Of a stretch of 64,000 bases of DNA, positions 33,741 through 42,602 are shown piece after piece. The notes below the pieces were generated by a model. The model had not been told where the DNA came from, did not search any database, and was given only the letters and a program-made list of their open reading frames with translations. Each line of letters begins with the position of its first letter. Position 1 is the stretch's first letter. This DNA is from an uncultured Bacteroidota bacterium (GTDB lineage: Bacteria > Bacteroidota > Bacteroidia > Bacteroidales > P3). Made by a program: the position numbers and the translations under genes. The stretch is from contig CADBDA010000001.1 of assembly GCA_902793295.1 (NCBI GenBank), forward strand, positions 208,910-272,909. Direction: 5' to 3'.

Positions 33741-35063
33741 ATGAGTGACCCAACCAAGAGAATGACCTACCTGAGCGCCGACGAAGCCGTGATGCATGTC
33801 CGCCCCGGCGACCACCTGCACTGGCCATGCGTCAGCGGGGCGCCCGAACACCTGATAGAGGCCCTGGTGCGCCGCGCCGACCGCGAGATGGAAGGCGGCT
33901 GCGCCGACGGCAACCGGTTGCACGACGTGGTGATAAGCCATTTCTACACCGAAGGCTATGCCGACTATGTGCTGCCGAAGTATGGCGGCATTTTCCGGCT
34001 CGATTCGTTTTTCGTGGGCGGCAATGTGCGCGAAGCCACCCAGAGCGGACGCGCCGACTACATTCCCTGCTCGCTCAGCGAGACCCCCCGCATGATTGCC
34101 TGCGGGGCGGTGGGGTGCGACGTGGTCTTCCTGATGGTCAGCGAGCCCGACAGCGAGGGCTACGTCTCGCTGGGCACCTCGGTCGACTACATGCCCGAGG
34201 CCATCGACAAGGCCCGAGTGGTGATAGCCCAAGTGAACCGACATGTGCCGTTCACCTACGGCGACGCCCGCATCCACAGTTCCCGAATCGACTGCTTCGT
34301 CCGTCACGACGCTCCCTTGAAGCCCGCTGACCCCTCGCCGCTGAGCGAGACCGACCGCGCCATCGGCCGCCATTGTGCGGCACTCATCCCCGACGGCGCC
34401 ACGCTGCAAATCGGTATCGGCAACATCCCCACGGCCGTGCTTTCGCAACTGGGAGACCACAAAGACCTGGGCGTCCATTCCGAGATGTTCAGCGACAGCG
34501 TCATCCCGCTGGTGGAGAAAGGCGTGATCAACGGCAGCCGCAAGCGCACCGACCCCGGCAAACTCACTGCCATGTTCCTCAAAGGGTCGCAGCGGCTCTA
34601 CGATTTCGTCGACCGCAACCGCACGGTGCTGATGAAGGATGTGGGCTATACCAACAACCCCGCCGTCATCGCCTCGAACCCGAAGGTGGTGGCCCTCAAT
34701 TCGGCCATCCAAATCGACCTCAGCGGACAGGTCTGTTCCGATTCGATAGGATCCAAGATCTTCAGCGGCAGCGGCGGACAGCTCGATTTCATTTTGGGCG
34801 CCACCTACAGCGACGGCGGCCTGCCCATCATCGCCATGCCCTCCATCACCTCGAAAGGGGTCAGCAAAATCGTCCCCACCCTCACCGCGGGAGCCGGCGT
34901 GGTGACCCCGCGGACCCTCACCCAATGGGTGGTTACCGAACAGGGCGCCGTCAACCTCTACGGACTCAGCCTGCGCCAGCGCGCCGAAGCCCTGATCAGC
35001 ATCGCCCATCCCAGCGTAAGAGAAGAACTGTTGAAAACGCTTACATCCCCCAACTTCAAATGA
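33741..35063 (+). CDS. Acetyl-CoA hydrolase/4-hydroxybutyrate CoA-transferase family enzyme
   Basis: 440 residues from the ATG at 33741. Family I-type CoA-transferase with two similar halves: 'VISHFYTEGYADYVLPKYGG' and 'ARVVIAQVNRHVPFTYG' in the N-half; 'LQIGIGNIPTAVLSQLG' and catalytic Glu in 'LGVHSEMFSDSVIPLVE'; 'GGQLDFILGATYSDGG', then 'TQWVVTEQGAVNLYGLS' near the C-terminus. It moves CoA between an acyl-CoA (butyryl-, 4-hydroxybutyryl- or acetyl-CoA) and a free acid such as acetate. Substrate cannot be read from these motifs. Its stop overlaps the next gene as ATGA. Confidence 0.88.
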   Translation: MSDPTKRMTYLSADEAVMHVRPGDHLHWPCVSGAPEHLIEALVRRADREMEGGCADGNRLHDVVISHFYTEGYADYVLPKYGGIFRLDSFFVGGNVREATQSGRADYIPCSLSETPRMIACGAVGCDVVFLMVSEPDSEGYVSLGTSVDYMPEAIDKARVVIAQVNRHVPFTYGDARIHSSRIDCFVRHDAPLKPADPSPLSETDRAIGRHCAALIPDGATLQIGIGNIPTAVLSQLGDHKDLGVHSEMFSDSVIPLVEKGVINGSRKRTDPGKLTAMFLKGSQRLYDFVDRNRTVLMKDVGYTNNPAVIASNPKVVALNSAIQIDLSGQVCSDSIGSKIFSGSGGQLDFILGATYSDGGLPIIAMPSITSKGVSKIVPTLTAGAGVVTPRTLTQWVVTEQGAVNLYGLSLRQRAEALISIAHPSVREELLKTLTSPNFK

Positions 35064-36337
35064 CCAACAAACGCAAAATCATCAACGACCCCGTCTACGG
35101 GTTCCTCACCATCGACGACGACCTCATCTTCGATGTCATCTCGCATCCCTTTTTCCAACGCCAGCGACATATCAAGCAGCTGGGATTCACCTATTTGGTC
35201 TATCCCGGCGCCGTGCATTCTCGCTTTTCCCACATGCTGGGGGCGCTGAACCTGATGAAGCGCGCCATCGACGTGCTCCGCAACAAAGGGGTGGACATCA
35301 GCCACGACGAGGCCCTGGGCGTGCAACTCGCCATCCTGCTGCACGACGTCGGTCACGGCCCCTTCTCGCACACCTCGGAACGGGCGCTGTGCAATGTGCA
35401 CCACGAGATGCTGACCCAGCGCTTCATGGAGCGCATCAACGCCGAAATGGACGGCGCACTCGATGTGGCCATCGCCATCTTCAACGACAGCTATCCGCGC
35501 CACTTCCTGCACCAGCTCGTCTCGTCGCAGCTGGATATGGACCGGCTCGACTACCTGGGGCGCGACTCCTTCTTCACCGGCGTCAGCGAGGGCATTGTGG
35601 GCACCGAACGCATCATCAACATGCTCAACGTGAAGGACGACACGCTCGTGGTTGACGAGAAAGGCGTCTATTCGATAGAGAAATTCATCATCTCGCGCCG
35701 ACTGATGTACTGGCAGGTCTATCTGCACAAGACGGTCATCGCGGCCGACAATCTCTTCTATAGCATACTGAATCGCGCGCGCAAGCTGCTGACCGACGGC
35801 AAGGCGCTGTCGGGCTACGAGCCGCTGCTCTTCTTCCTGCGCAACAGGGTGGGGGAGGCCGAGTTTGCTGCCGACCCGACGATGCTGGACCGCTTCGCCT
35901 CGATAGACGACGGCGACATCATGTCGACGGTCAAGGTATGGAGCGCGTCGGACGACAAGGTGCTGTCCACCCTATGCCGCCAGCTGCTGTGGCGCCAGCT
36001 GCCACGCGTGGTGGTGTCGTCGCAGCCCTTCGACGAGACGACGGTCGGCGAGCACACCCTGCAGGTGGCACAACAGTACGGCATCGATCGCGAACTGGCC
36101 GCCAGCTTCGTCGGCTCCGGACGCCTGGTCAACCATGCCTACAATTTCGACGATACCGAGATCAAGGTGCTGCTTAAGAATGGCAACTGCTTGGACATCA
36201 GCGAGGCAAGCGACCAGTTGGACCGCCATTTCCTGGAGAAGACGGTGACGAAATACTATCTCTTCTTCCCCAAGGAGAAGGCGGATGATGGAAGAGGGAA
36301 GATGGCTGATGGCGGATGGCTGATGGCGGATGGCTGA
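35060..36337 (+). CDS. HD-domain (dGTPase-like) phosphohydrolase with a repeat-derived C-terminal tail
   Basis: 425 residues from the ATG at 35060, overlapping the CoA-transferase stop. The HD metal site is 'FSHMLGALNLM' (His), 'LLHDVGHGPFSH' (His-Asp), and Asp in 'SSQLDMDRLDYLGRDS'. The N-terminus 'KIINDPVYGFLTIDDDLIFDVI' and overall length are those of the widespread Bacteroidota HD protein related to dNTP triphosphohydrolases. The domain proper ends near 'KYYLFFPKEK'; the last about 20 residues (Lys, Asp, Gly, Met, Trp, Ala) are encoded by the heptamer repeat at 36281-36347 (GATGGCT/GATGGCG), in which the stop codon also lies. Nucleotide substrate is unknown. Confidence 0.87.
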   Translation: MTNKRKIINDPVYGFLTIDDDLIFDVISHPFFQRQRHIKQLGFTYLVYPGAVHSRFSHMLGALNLMKRAIDVLRNKGVDISHDEALGVQLAILLHDVGHGPFSHTSERALCNVHHEMLTQRFMERINAEMDGALDVAIAIFNDSYPRHFLHQLVSSQLDMDRLDYLGRDSFFTGVSEGIVGTERIINMLNVKDDTLVVDEKGVYSIEKFIISRRLMYWQVYLHKTVIAADNLFYSILNRARKLLTDGKALSGYEPLLFFLRNRVGEAEFAADPTMLDRFASIDDGDIMSTVKVWSASDDKVLSTLCRQLLWRQLPRVVVSSQPFDETTVGEHTLQVAQQYGIDRELAASFVGSGRLVNHAYNFDDTEIKVLLKNGNCLDISEASDQLDRHFLEKTVTKYYLFFPKEKADDGRGKMADGGWLMADG

Positions 36338-36347
36338 TGGCGGAAGT
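36281..36347 (+). repeat. Heptamer repeat array (GATGGCT/GATGGCG) over the HD gene 3' end
   Basis: GATGGCT and GATGGCG alternate three times from 36301 to 36342, flanked by related GGATGATGGAAGAGGGAA. In reverse complement the units read AGCCATC/CGCCATC, the same family as the CATC/CAGCC heptamers at 51-59 kb. The gap 36338-36511 beyond it holds no gene. Confidence 0.8.
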
Positions 36348-36511
36348 GTTTGATGGGGCTTTCTGCTGGCGGGAGTTTTCATCGGAGCGCCTTTCTGCGA
36401 AAAAAATGACCTTGTGTGGCAATTTTGTCGCCCTGCGAACGTTATAGTGCCACAATCGGCCCAAGGGCTGCAATTTATCATCTAAGAAGCACAAAATTCA
36501 GATCAGTAATC

Positions 36512-37354
36512 ATGGAAAATACACCTTTTGAAGAACAGAAACACTCTGAGCATACACAGCACAGCGACCATTCTAGCCGTCTGGAAGCCATCGACCGCGA
36601 ACAGCGCCGCATGGAGGCCGCACAGCAGTCGGCCGAGGTCGAAAACGACTCGCAGGCCTTCACCAAACCGATGGTCGAAGCCCTCAACGGTCACCACACC
36701 AACGTGCAGACCCCCCTGCTGACACAGGAGGAAATCGACGACACCGAGAGCCCGCGCGTCAACTGGACGGCGGTGATATGTACCGCCATTGTGGCGGTCA
36801 GCGCTGCGGTGGTGCTCTGCGTGGCCAAACCGTGGCAAAGGGGCGACGCCGAGCAGGCGTTGGCGATGGCCGAAAGTACGGAATACCCGATGGATTCTGT
36901 GCCCTTGATAGTGGCCGACGAACAACCCGCAGCACAGCAGGAGGTGGTTCAGGAGGAAATCCACGAGGAGGCGACCGAGGTGGTCGCGGTGTCGGAAAAA
37001 AACATCGACTCCGCACAGGCGGCCCAAACTGTCAAACCCGCCGAAACGACGCTGCCGGTCGAGAAGGTCGTCACCACCGGAACCGACAACCCCTACAACT
37101 CTATCCGCCTCATCAACGCGTCGAACCGGCAGCTGACCAAGGCCGAACTGGATCAGATGAGCAAGGCCGAGCTGGCGCTGGCCCGCAACGCCATCTACGC
37201 CCGTCACGGCTACCAGTTCAACAATCCCCAGTTGCGCGAGTTCTTCGCCCGTCAGCGTTGGTTCAAGCCCAGCGATGTCAAACAGGATGAGATTCCGTTC
37301 ACCAAGATCGAACTGGACAATATCCGTCTCATCAAGGCGCAGGAGCAGAAGTGA
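36512..37354 (+). CDS. YARHG-domain membrane protein
   Basis: 280 residues from the ATG at 36512. The N-terminal about 85 residues are hydrophilic, His/Glu/Gln-rich and probably cytoplasmic; one membrane helix follows (about 86-106, 'WTAVICTAIVAVSAAVVLCVA'). After an acidic Gln/Glu/Val-rich linker, the C-terminal domain (about 205-275) is a YARHG domain, with the namesake motif in 'ELALARNAIYARHGYQF' and 'REFFARQRWFKPSDV'. YARHG domains are extracellular or periplasmic and of unknown function, perhaps binding cell wall. The stop overlaps the start of the next gene by one base. Confidence 0.85.
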   Translation: MENTPFEEQKHSEHTQHSDHSSRLEAIDREQRRMEAAQQSAEVENDSQAFTKPMVEALNGHHTNVQTPLLTQEEIDDTESPRVNWTAVICTAIVAVSAAVVLCVAKPWQRGDAEQALAMAESTEYPMDSVPLIVADEQPAAQQEVVQEEIHEEATEVVAVSEKNIDSAQAAQTVKPAETTLPVEKVVTTGTDNPYNSIRLINASNRQLTKAELDQMSKAELALARNAIYARHGYQFNNPQLREFFARQRWFKPSDVKQDEIPFTKIELDNIRLIKAQEQK

Positions 37355-38061
37355 TGGCCCGACTGATACTGTTTCCCGTCCCCATCGGCGCCGACGACAT
37401 CGGGGTGTCGCTGCCGCCGCACAATCTGCCGCTGCTCAACGGCTGCCACACCTTCATCGTCGAAGAGCTGCGCTCGGCGCGCCGTTTTCTGAAGCATGCC
37501 GGCTATGAGCACGCCATCGACGACACCACGTTCCACCTGCTCAACGAACACACCTCGCCCGAAGAGATCACCCACTATCTGGATGCCATCGGCCGTGGCG
37601 AGGACGTGGGGCTGCTGAGCGAAGCCGGGTTGCCCTGCGTTGCCGACCCCGGCGCGCTGGTGACCCGCATGGCGCAACGCAAAGGCATCGAGGTGGTGCC
37701 GCTGGTCGGACCCTCGTCGCTGATGCTGGCATTGATGGCGTCGGGTCTCAACGGACAGAAGTTTGCCTTCAACGGCTACCTGCCGGTCGACAAGCACCAG
37801 CGGGCGTCGGCCATCCACGCACTCGAACAGACGGCGCTGCGCACCGGTCAGACCCAGCTCTTCATCGAAGCGCCCTACCGCAACAACCAGATGCTGCAAA
37901 GCCTGGCCGAGACCTGCCACCCCGAGACCCTTGTCGGCGTGGCGTGCGACCTGACCCTCGAATCGCAGACCATACGCACCCTCACGGCGGCCCGCTGGCG
38001 TAAGGAACGCGAGAAGCTGGACCTCCACAAGCGCAACACGGTGTTCCTGATCGGATGCTGA
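37354..38061 (+). CDS. RsmI-like SAM-dependent methyltransferase (tetrapyrrole methylase fold)
   Basis: 235 residues from the ATG at 37354, immediately overlapping the previous stop (TGATG). The fold shows 'RLILFPVPIGADDIGVSLPP' (in place of the usual VATPIGNL), 'FIVEELRSARRFLKHAG', 'LLSEAGLPCVADPGALVTRMA' and 'VVPLVGPSSLMLALMASG', then 'LFIEAPYRNNQML' and 'CDLTLESQTIRT'. These place it with the shorter Bacteroidota group related to RsmI, which 2'-O-methylates C1402 of 16S rRNA. Whether this variant has that exact target is not certain, since it lacks the RsmI C-terminal extension. Confidence 0.78.
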   Translation: MARLILFPVPIGADDIGVSLPPHNLPLLNGCHTFIVEELRSARRFLKHAGYEHAIDDTTFHLLNEHTSPEEITHYLDAIGRGEDVGLLSEAGLPCVADPGALVTRMAQRKGIEVVPLVGPSSLMLALMASGLNGQKFAFNGYLPVDKHQRASAIHALEQTALRTGQTQLFIEAPYRNNQMLQSLAETCHPETLVGVACDLTLESQTIRTLTAARWRKEREKLDLHKRNTVFLIGC

Positions 38062-38142
38062 CGGCAGATTGCCGTTTTATGTTGTTGAATGATGGATATC
38101 GCCAGAATGCAAAAATTTATTTAAATGATTCAATTTTTTTCT

Positions 38143-38150
38143 TATTTTTG
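38143..38150 (+). promoter_or_regulatory. Predicted -7 box for the PLP trans-sulfuration gene
   Basis: TATTTTTG followed by CAG in the AT-rich gap 38062-38215; about 66 bases upstream of the ATG. Confidence 0.5.
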
Positions 38151-38215
38151 CAGTCTGTTTGAATACAGGAACAATTCTAATTTTTTTGAAATATTTTAAT
38201 GTAAAATAATCAATT

Positions 38216-39421
38216 ATGCAAAAATTTGATCCCGCAACAGCCATTCAGCGTCTTGACGGACGCGATGCCAACCGTGGTGTGAACCCCGCAATCAGCGACA
38301 GCGCCACATTCACCTTCCCCGAAGCACATCTGATGACCGAGACTTTCCATGGCGAAACCGAGGGCTACTTCCTCTACAGCCGTCATTGGAACCCCTCCAA
38401 CCTCTCCCTCTGCCAGGCCCTGGCAGCCATGGAAGGTACCGAAGCTGCCTGGTGCACCGGTTCCGGTCTGGCAGCCATCACCTGCGCCCTGCTCCATGAG
38501 GTGAAAAGCGGCGACCACATCGTCAGCTCCATGACCACTTACGGCGGCACCTTCGCTTTCATGGCCAACTACTTGAAGAAATTCAACGTTGAGACCACCT
38601 TCGTCAACTTCCAGGACCTCGAGGCCGTCAAGAAAGCCATCCGTCCCAACACCAAGGTGCTCTACACCGAGACCATGAACAACCCCCTGCTGCGCATCGC
38701 CAACATTCCCGAGCTCAGCAAGATAGCTCACGCCCACAACGCCAAGCTGATTGTCGATAACACCTTCACCCCGATGATTTTCAGCCCCTACCGCTTGGGC
38801 GCCGACGTCGTGGTGTACTCCATGACCAAATTCGTCAACGGTAAGAACGACTGCGTGGCTGGTGCCATCTGCGGCAGCGCCGAATATATCGGCAGCCTCA
38901 TCGATGTCAACAACGGTACCTGCATGCTGCTCGGCCCGGTTCTCGACCCCATGCGCAGCTCCAGCATCCTCAAGAACCTCCACACCCTCCACATCCGTAT
39001 GCAGAAACACGGCGAAAACGCCATGTACCTGGCCAAACGTTTCAAAGAGGTGGGATTCAAATACAACTACCCTGGTTTGCCCGAACATCCTGACTACGAA
39101 CTCTTCAACAGCATGATGAACCAGGGCTACGGCTATGGTGGTATGATCAGCATCGACATGGGCACGGCCGACGCCGCCAGCCGCATCATGGAGATCATGC
39201 AGCAGAAACAGGTCGGTTACCTCGCCGTTTCGCTGGGTTACTTCAAGACCCTCTTCTCTAACTCCGGCAAGTCCACTTCGAGCGAAGTCCCCGAAGACAT
39301 CCAGAAAGAGATGGGTATGAGCGAAGGCCTCATCCGTTTCAGCATGGGTCTCGACAACGACATCGAAGCCACCTTCCAGCTGATCAAGGAATCTGTCGAC
39401 GAATACAAAGCCGGCAAATAA
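38216..39421 (+). CDS. PLP-dependent trans-sulfuration enzyme (Cys/Met metabolism family)
   Basis: 401 residues. Cytoplasmic fold-type I PLP enzyme of the cystathionine synthase/lyase, O-acetylhomoserine sulfhydrylase and methionine gamma-lyase group. Seen: 'YFLYSRHWNPSNLSLCQALA' (YSR..NP), 'SGLAAITCALLHEVKSGDHI', 'TYGGTFAFMANYLKKFNV', 'YTETMNNPLLRIANIPELS', 'LIVDNTFTPM' and the PLP Lys in 'YSMTKFVNGKNDCVAG', then 'SLGYFKTLFSNSGKSTSSEV'. The Ser-rich stretch near the C-terminus is usual for the group. Which reaction it performs is undecided. Codon use is strongly biased to GC-ending codons, suggesting high expression. It has its own promoter and terminator. Confidence 0.85.
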   Translation: MQKFDPATAIQRLDGRDANRGVNPAISDSATFTFPEAHLMTETFHGETEGYFLYSRHWNPSNLSLCQALAAMEGTEAAWCTGSGLAAITCALLHEVKSGDHIVSSMTTYGGTFAFMANYLKKFNVETTFVNFQDLEAVKKAIRPNTKVLYTETMNNPLLRIANIPELSKIAHAHNAKLIVDNTFTPMIFSPYRLGADVVVYSMTKFVNGKNDCVAGAICGSAEYIGSLIDVNNGTCMLLGPVLDPMRSSSILKNLHTLHIRMQKHGENAMYLAKRFKEVGFKYNYPGLPEHPDYELFNSMMNQGYGYGGMISIDMGTADAASRIMEIMQQKQVGYLAVSLGYFKTLFSNSGKSTSSEVPEDIQKEMGMSEGLIRFSMGLDNDIEATFQLIKESVDEYKAGK

Positions 39422-39434
39422 AACCCTATACCCC

Positions 39435-39475
39435 AAAGCAGTGGCGCCCCCAGCGCCACTGCTTTCTTTTTTTTT
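39435..39475 (+). terminator. Rho-independent terminator of the trans-sulfuration gene
   Basis: AAAGCAGTGGCGC, loop CCCCA, GCGCCACTGCTTT: 13-bp stem (39435-39465) followed by CTTTTTTTTT. Confidence 0.92.
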
Positions 39476-39542
39476 CAAAGCCCCCAAAGCCCTTAAAGCC
39501 TTTCATAAGGCTGGAAAGACCAAAAAAAAAAATCATCCCATC

Positions 39543-40196
39543 ATGAAAACCATAGCAGTCATCCTTTCCGGTTGTGGCAACCGCGACGGCAGCGAACTGC
39601 AGGAAACCCTTAGCCTGCTGCTGGCCATCGACCGCCACAATTTAAAATACCAGTGTTTCGCCCCCCAAGGCCAGTTGGCGGTGGTCTCGTATACCGACAA
39701 CGACGGCGAGACGGGCGAACAGCGCGACATCTTTGCCGAAGCCGCCCGCATTGCCCGAGGCGACATCCGTCCCTTGGACCAATATCGGGCATCCGACTAC
39801 GACGCGCTGGCCCTGCCGGGTGGTATGGGTGCTGCCCGCAACCTTTCGACCTACGCCTTCGATGGGCCCGATATGACGGTGCTGCCCGAAGTGGAACGCG
39901 CCATCCTCGACACCCACACTGCCGGCAAACCGGTGATGGCCATGTGCATAGCACCGATGGTGCTGGCCAAGGTGCTGGGACCTGTGGGCGTCAAACTGAC
40001 CTTGGGCGGCAGCTGCGCGGCCTCTAATGTGGCGGTGCGCCTGGGCGCCAACCACGAGGAGTGCGGCCCCACCGACGTCTGTGTCGACTCGCGCAACAAG
40101 GTGCTGACCACCCCTGCCTATATGGTCGGTACCCACATCAGTCAGATTTTCGACGGCGCGGCCAATATGGTCGACCGCCTGGTGGAATGGTTATAA
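39543..40196 (+). CDS. elbB: ElbB-like DJ-1/PfpI family protein
   Basis: 217 residues from the ATG at 39543. Begins 'MKTIAVILSGCGNRDGSE', characteristic of ElbB (glyoxalase/isoprenoid biosynthesis-associated protein). 'YDALALPGGMGAARNLSTYA' and 'PVMAMCIAPMVLAKVLG', with the nucleophile Cys, are the class I amidotransferase-like elbow. C-terminal 'DVCVDSRNKVLTTPAYMVG' completes the family pattern. E. coli ElbB has weak glyoxalase III activity; the natural role is unclear. The small gene that follows starts 14 bases after its stop. Confidence 0.88.
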   Translation: MKTIAVILSGCGNRDGSELQETLSLLLAIDRHNLKYQCFAPQGQLAVVSYTDNDGETGEQRDIFAEAARIARGDIRPLDQYRASDYDALALPGGMGAARNLSTYAFDGPDMTVLPEVERAILDTHTAGKPVMAMCIAPMVLAKVLGPVGVKLTLGGSCAASNVAVRLGANHEECGPTDVCVDSRNKVLTTPAYMVGTHISQIFDGAANMVDRLVEWL

Positions 40197-40210
40197 ATCA
40201 ATCAAGTATT

Positions 40211-40486
40211 ATGGGACTCTTAGATAAATTACTCAACAACGACAGCGTCAAGAAGACGGTCGAATCGCTCACGGGTGGCAAAGATTTGGGTTCGGTGGTG
40301 AACTCGCTGAAGGATAACAAGGAGCTGATGTCCAAACTGTCGTCGGTCAAGGACGACAAGGAGATGCAGAACCTTATCTCGTCGGCCACCGATGCGTTGA
40401 AAGACCGCAAACTCTCCGACCAGGAGAAGAAGGAACTCGGCGACCAGCTGAAGAATCTGGCGTCCGGTTTCATGAGCAAGAAGTAA
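40211..40486 (+). CDS. Small helical protein of unknown function
   Basis: 91 residues, very rich in Lys, Asp, Ser and Leu: 'MGLLDKLLNNDSVKKTVESL', 'VVNSLKDNKELMSKLSSV', 'LGDQLKNLASGFMSKK'. It should be almost entirely amphipathic helix, with no signal peptide or membrane segment. Genes of this type occur after elbB-like or metabolic genes in Bacteroidales and are annotated as hypothetical. It ends 12 bases before the stop of the convergent PHP gene. Confidence 0.65.
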   Translation: MGLLDKLLNNDSVKKTVESLTGGKDLGSVVNSLKDNKELMSKLSSVKDDKEMQNLISSATDALKDRKLSDQEKKELGDQLKNLASGFMSKK

Positions 40487-40498
40487 GATTCTATGCTG

Positions 40499-41389
40499 TC
40501 AGCAGGACAACGTGCTGACAATGTTACGATAACCTATCGCTTTCAGGAACTCGAAAGCCCCTTCGAAGCGGTCCAGGTTGGCGGGTTCGTGGGCGTCGGT
40601 CCCTACAATGACCGGAATGCCCAACGTGTTCATGTGCCGCAGGGTCTCCTTGGCGGGGTAGAAATCGTCGTGGCGGCCCTTGTAGAGTCCGCGGGTGTTG
40701 ATTTCGGCCATGCAGCCCGTCTCGCGAATCAGTTGCACCGTTTCGTATAGCAAATCGCGAAACCAATGCTCGTCGTATTGGAAGTAGCGTCCCTTGTTGT
40801 GCATCACTATCTTGTCGAAGTGTCCCACGATGGTGGGCCGGTTGCGTTCTATCATGGCGTTGTTCTGGTAAAAGAACGCCTTCACGCCGGCCCGTATGTC
40901 GCCGTGGAAGATGCGTTGCAGCCCTTCGTCGTAGGTCTCCTGCCGGGGGCCGTCGATGAACCACAGTTCGTTGGCGATGTCCATTCCCCGCCGGTCGTCG
41001 GCTTGGGGACGCGCCACGCCGCGCTCCATGTGGCGTAGGGCCTCGGTGCGGTCGGGGTGGGGGATGAGGTGAACGCTGCCGATGGTGTATTGCAAACCGC
41101 CGCTGGCGATGAGGTCGCCGAAGTCCTCCAGCACCCCGGGGATGTAGTCAATCTCCAATCCCAGCTTGATGTCGATGCGTCCGGCGTATTCCTGTTGCAG
41201 GCTGCGCACCTCGTTGCAGTAGTCCTGGTAATGGGCCTGGTCGATGGAGAACTTGTTGGGGAACGGCACGGGGGCATGACCCGAAAATCCTAGCGCTTTG
41301 AAGTCGTGCGCCAGGGCGTATTCCACATATTCGCGCAGGGCGCCTTTGCCGTCGCAGTAGTGCGAGTGGGTGTGATAGTTAGAAAGCAT
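40499..41389 (-). CDS. PHP-domain histidinol-phosphatase-like enzyme
   Basis: 296 residues. PHP metal-dependent phosphoesterase: His-x-His in 'NYHTHSHYCDGKGALREYV', His in 'LGFSGHAPVPF', Glu in 'IKLGLEIDYIPG', 'YTIGSVHLIPHPD', 'PTIVGHFDKIVMHN', 'MAEINTRGLYKG' and 'IPVIVGTDAHEPANL'. These cover the trinuclear metal site of the HisK/HisJ type. The histidine pathway role is by family only; no his genes are adjacent. Its start overlaps the end of the beta-barrel gene by 11 bases, so it is the third gene of the leftward unit. Confidence 0.83.
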   Translation of the reverse strand: MLSNYHTHSHYCDGKGALREYVEYALAHDFKALGFSGHAPVPFPNKFSIDQAHYQDYCNEVRSLQQEYAGRIDIKLGLEIDYIPGVLEDFGDLIASGGLQYTIGSVHLIPHPDRTEALRHMERGVARPQADDRRGMDIANELWFIDGPRQETYDEGLQRIFHGDIRAGVKAFFYQNNAMIERNRPTIVGHFDKIVMHNKGRYFQYDEHWFRDLLYETVQLIRETGCMAEINTRGLYKGRHDDFYPAKETLRHMNTLGIPVIVGTDAHEPANLDRFEGAFEFLKAIGYRNIVSTLSC

Positions 41390-42602
41390 AGACCATACTG
41401 AGAGATAGGCGCAGGTTGGCGACGGGCTCGTCGTAGCCGGCGCAGGTGTATTCCGCTTCGGCGGTGAAGTCCAACCCCTTGAGGGTCTTGTAGGTGAGTC
41501 GTGGCTGGATGCGCCACAGGTATTCCAAGTCGTGTCCGCGACCGAAGCATTGCTGGAAGTCGGTGTTGCCGTAGTCTAGGTTGCGGGCGTAGCCCATAAA
41601 GAGGCCCGGACGCCAATGGCCTGATGCACGTTCGATGTCGAGCCATGCGGTGTTGAAATGCCAGTCCTCGAAGCTGCCGTCGTTCAGCATCAGGTAACCG
41701 CCCAGCGAGCAGCCTTCGTAGAGGCTGTTGTTCAGCAGGGTCTGCGCCTTGACGGTGACGGCATCGCTGATGTATTTGCCGAAAAGCGACCAGGAGAACG
41801 ACGAATGGCGTTCACGCTGTTGCGCTACGGTCGGCACGGTCGACACCTGCGGCTGGATGGTCTTCAGGTTGGCGGCGGCACCGAAGAAGAGGTGGCTGCC
41901 CCACCAGCGCAGCTGCAGGTTGAGTTCGGGAATCATGCTGTGGCGGGCGAAGAGGGTGCTGCTGGTGGGTGCACCGTTGAGGAAGCCCTGGCTCATATTG
42001 TCGAGTTGCCACGATGCGGTGGCAACGGCTTCTAATCCAAGCAGGTAGTACTCGTAGCGCACCTGCGGTTGACGGGCATAGCAATGGAAGGGCGAGCCCA
42101 TGTTGAGGGGGTTGGTCATGGGCATGATTTCGTGAATGACCATGGGGTACCAGTATTGGCCGGCCAGCAGTCGGTGGCGGCGGACAAGAATTCTGATTTT
42201 GGTGCCTTTGGTGACATAGCGCTCCCACGCCATGTCGATGTAGGCGTGGCGCAGGCGCAGGTCGTTGATGGTGGCGTTGGTGCTGCCGGTGAAGTCGCCC
42301 TCGATGTAGGCGCTGGTCTTGGCACCCAGCATTTCGGGGCCGTTGATGCGGAGTCCCAGGCGGGCGGTGATGGCCAGCATGTCGGCCTTCCAGCCGTCGT
42401 TGATGTCGTTGCCCAAGCTGTCGCGCTGGATAGGCTTGGGGTAGAAGAGCATCATGTCTTCGCGGCCGCCCACCACGCTACGGCTGTCGGCATAGTAGTG
42501 CGGATTGACGAAACCGTGCCAGTCGAGCGTGAATGGCGATTGGGCAAAGGCGGTGCCCGTCAGGCACAGCAGACCTGACAGAATGATCAGCAGACGTTTC
42601 AT
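41379..42602 (-). CDS. Outer-membrane beta-barrel protein
   Basis: 407 residues from the ATG at 42600-42602; the frame stays open upstream but the signal peptide (MKRLLIILSGLLCLTGTAFAQ) fixes this start, which overlaps the previous gene's stop as ATGA. The mature chain alternates polar and aromatic residues with many 'WYP', 'RYEYYLLG', 'QLRWWGSHLFFG', 'FTAEAEYTC' strands and ends in Phe (SMVYAF), the usual C-terminal residue of outer-membrane barrels. A porin-like or phosphate-selective-porin-like protein is possible. Substrate unknown; co-transcribed with an inner-membrane protein and a PHP phosphatase. Confidence 0.75.
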   Translation of the reverse strand: MKRLLIILSGLLCLTGTAFAQSPFTLDWHGFVNPHYYADSRSVVGGREDMMLFYPKPIQRDSLGNDINDGWKADMLAITARLGLRINGPEMLGAKTSAYIEGDFTGSTNATINDLRLRHAYIDMAWERYVTKGTKIRILVRRHRLLAGQYWYPMVIHEIMPMTNPLNMGSPFHCYARQPQVRYEYYLLGLEAVATASWQLDNMSQGFLNGAPTSSTLFARHSMIPELNLQLRWWGSHLFFGAAANLKTIQPQVSTVPTVAQQRERHSSFSWSLFGKYISDAVTVKAQTLLNNSLYEGCSLGGYLMLNDGSFEDWHFNTAWLDIERASGHWRPGLFMGYARNLDYGNTDFQQCFGRGHDLEYLWRIQPRLTYKTLKGLDFTAEAEYTCAGYDEPVANLRLSLSMVYAF

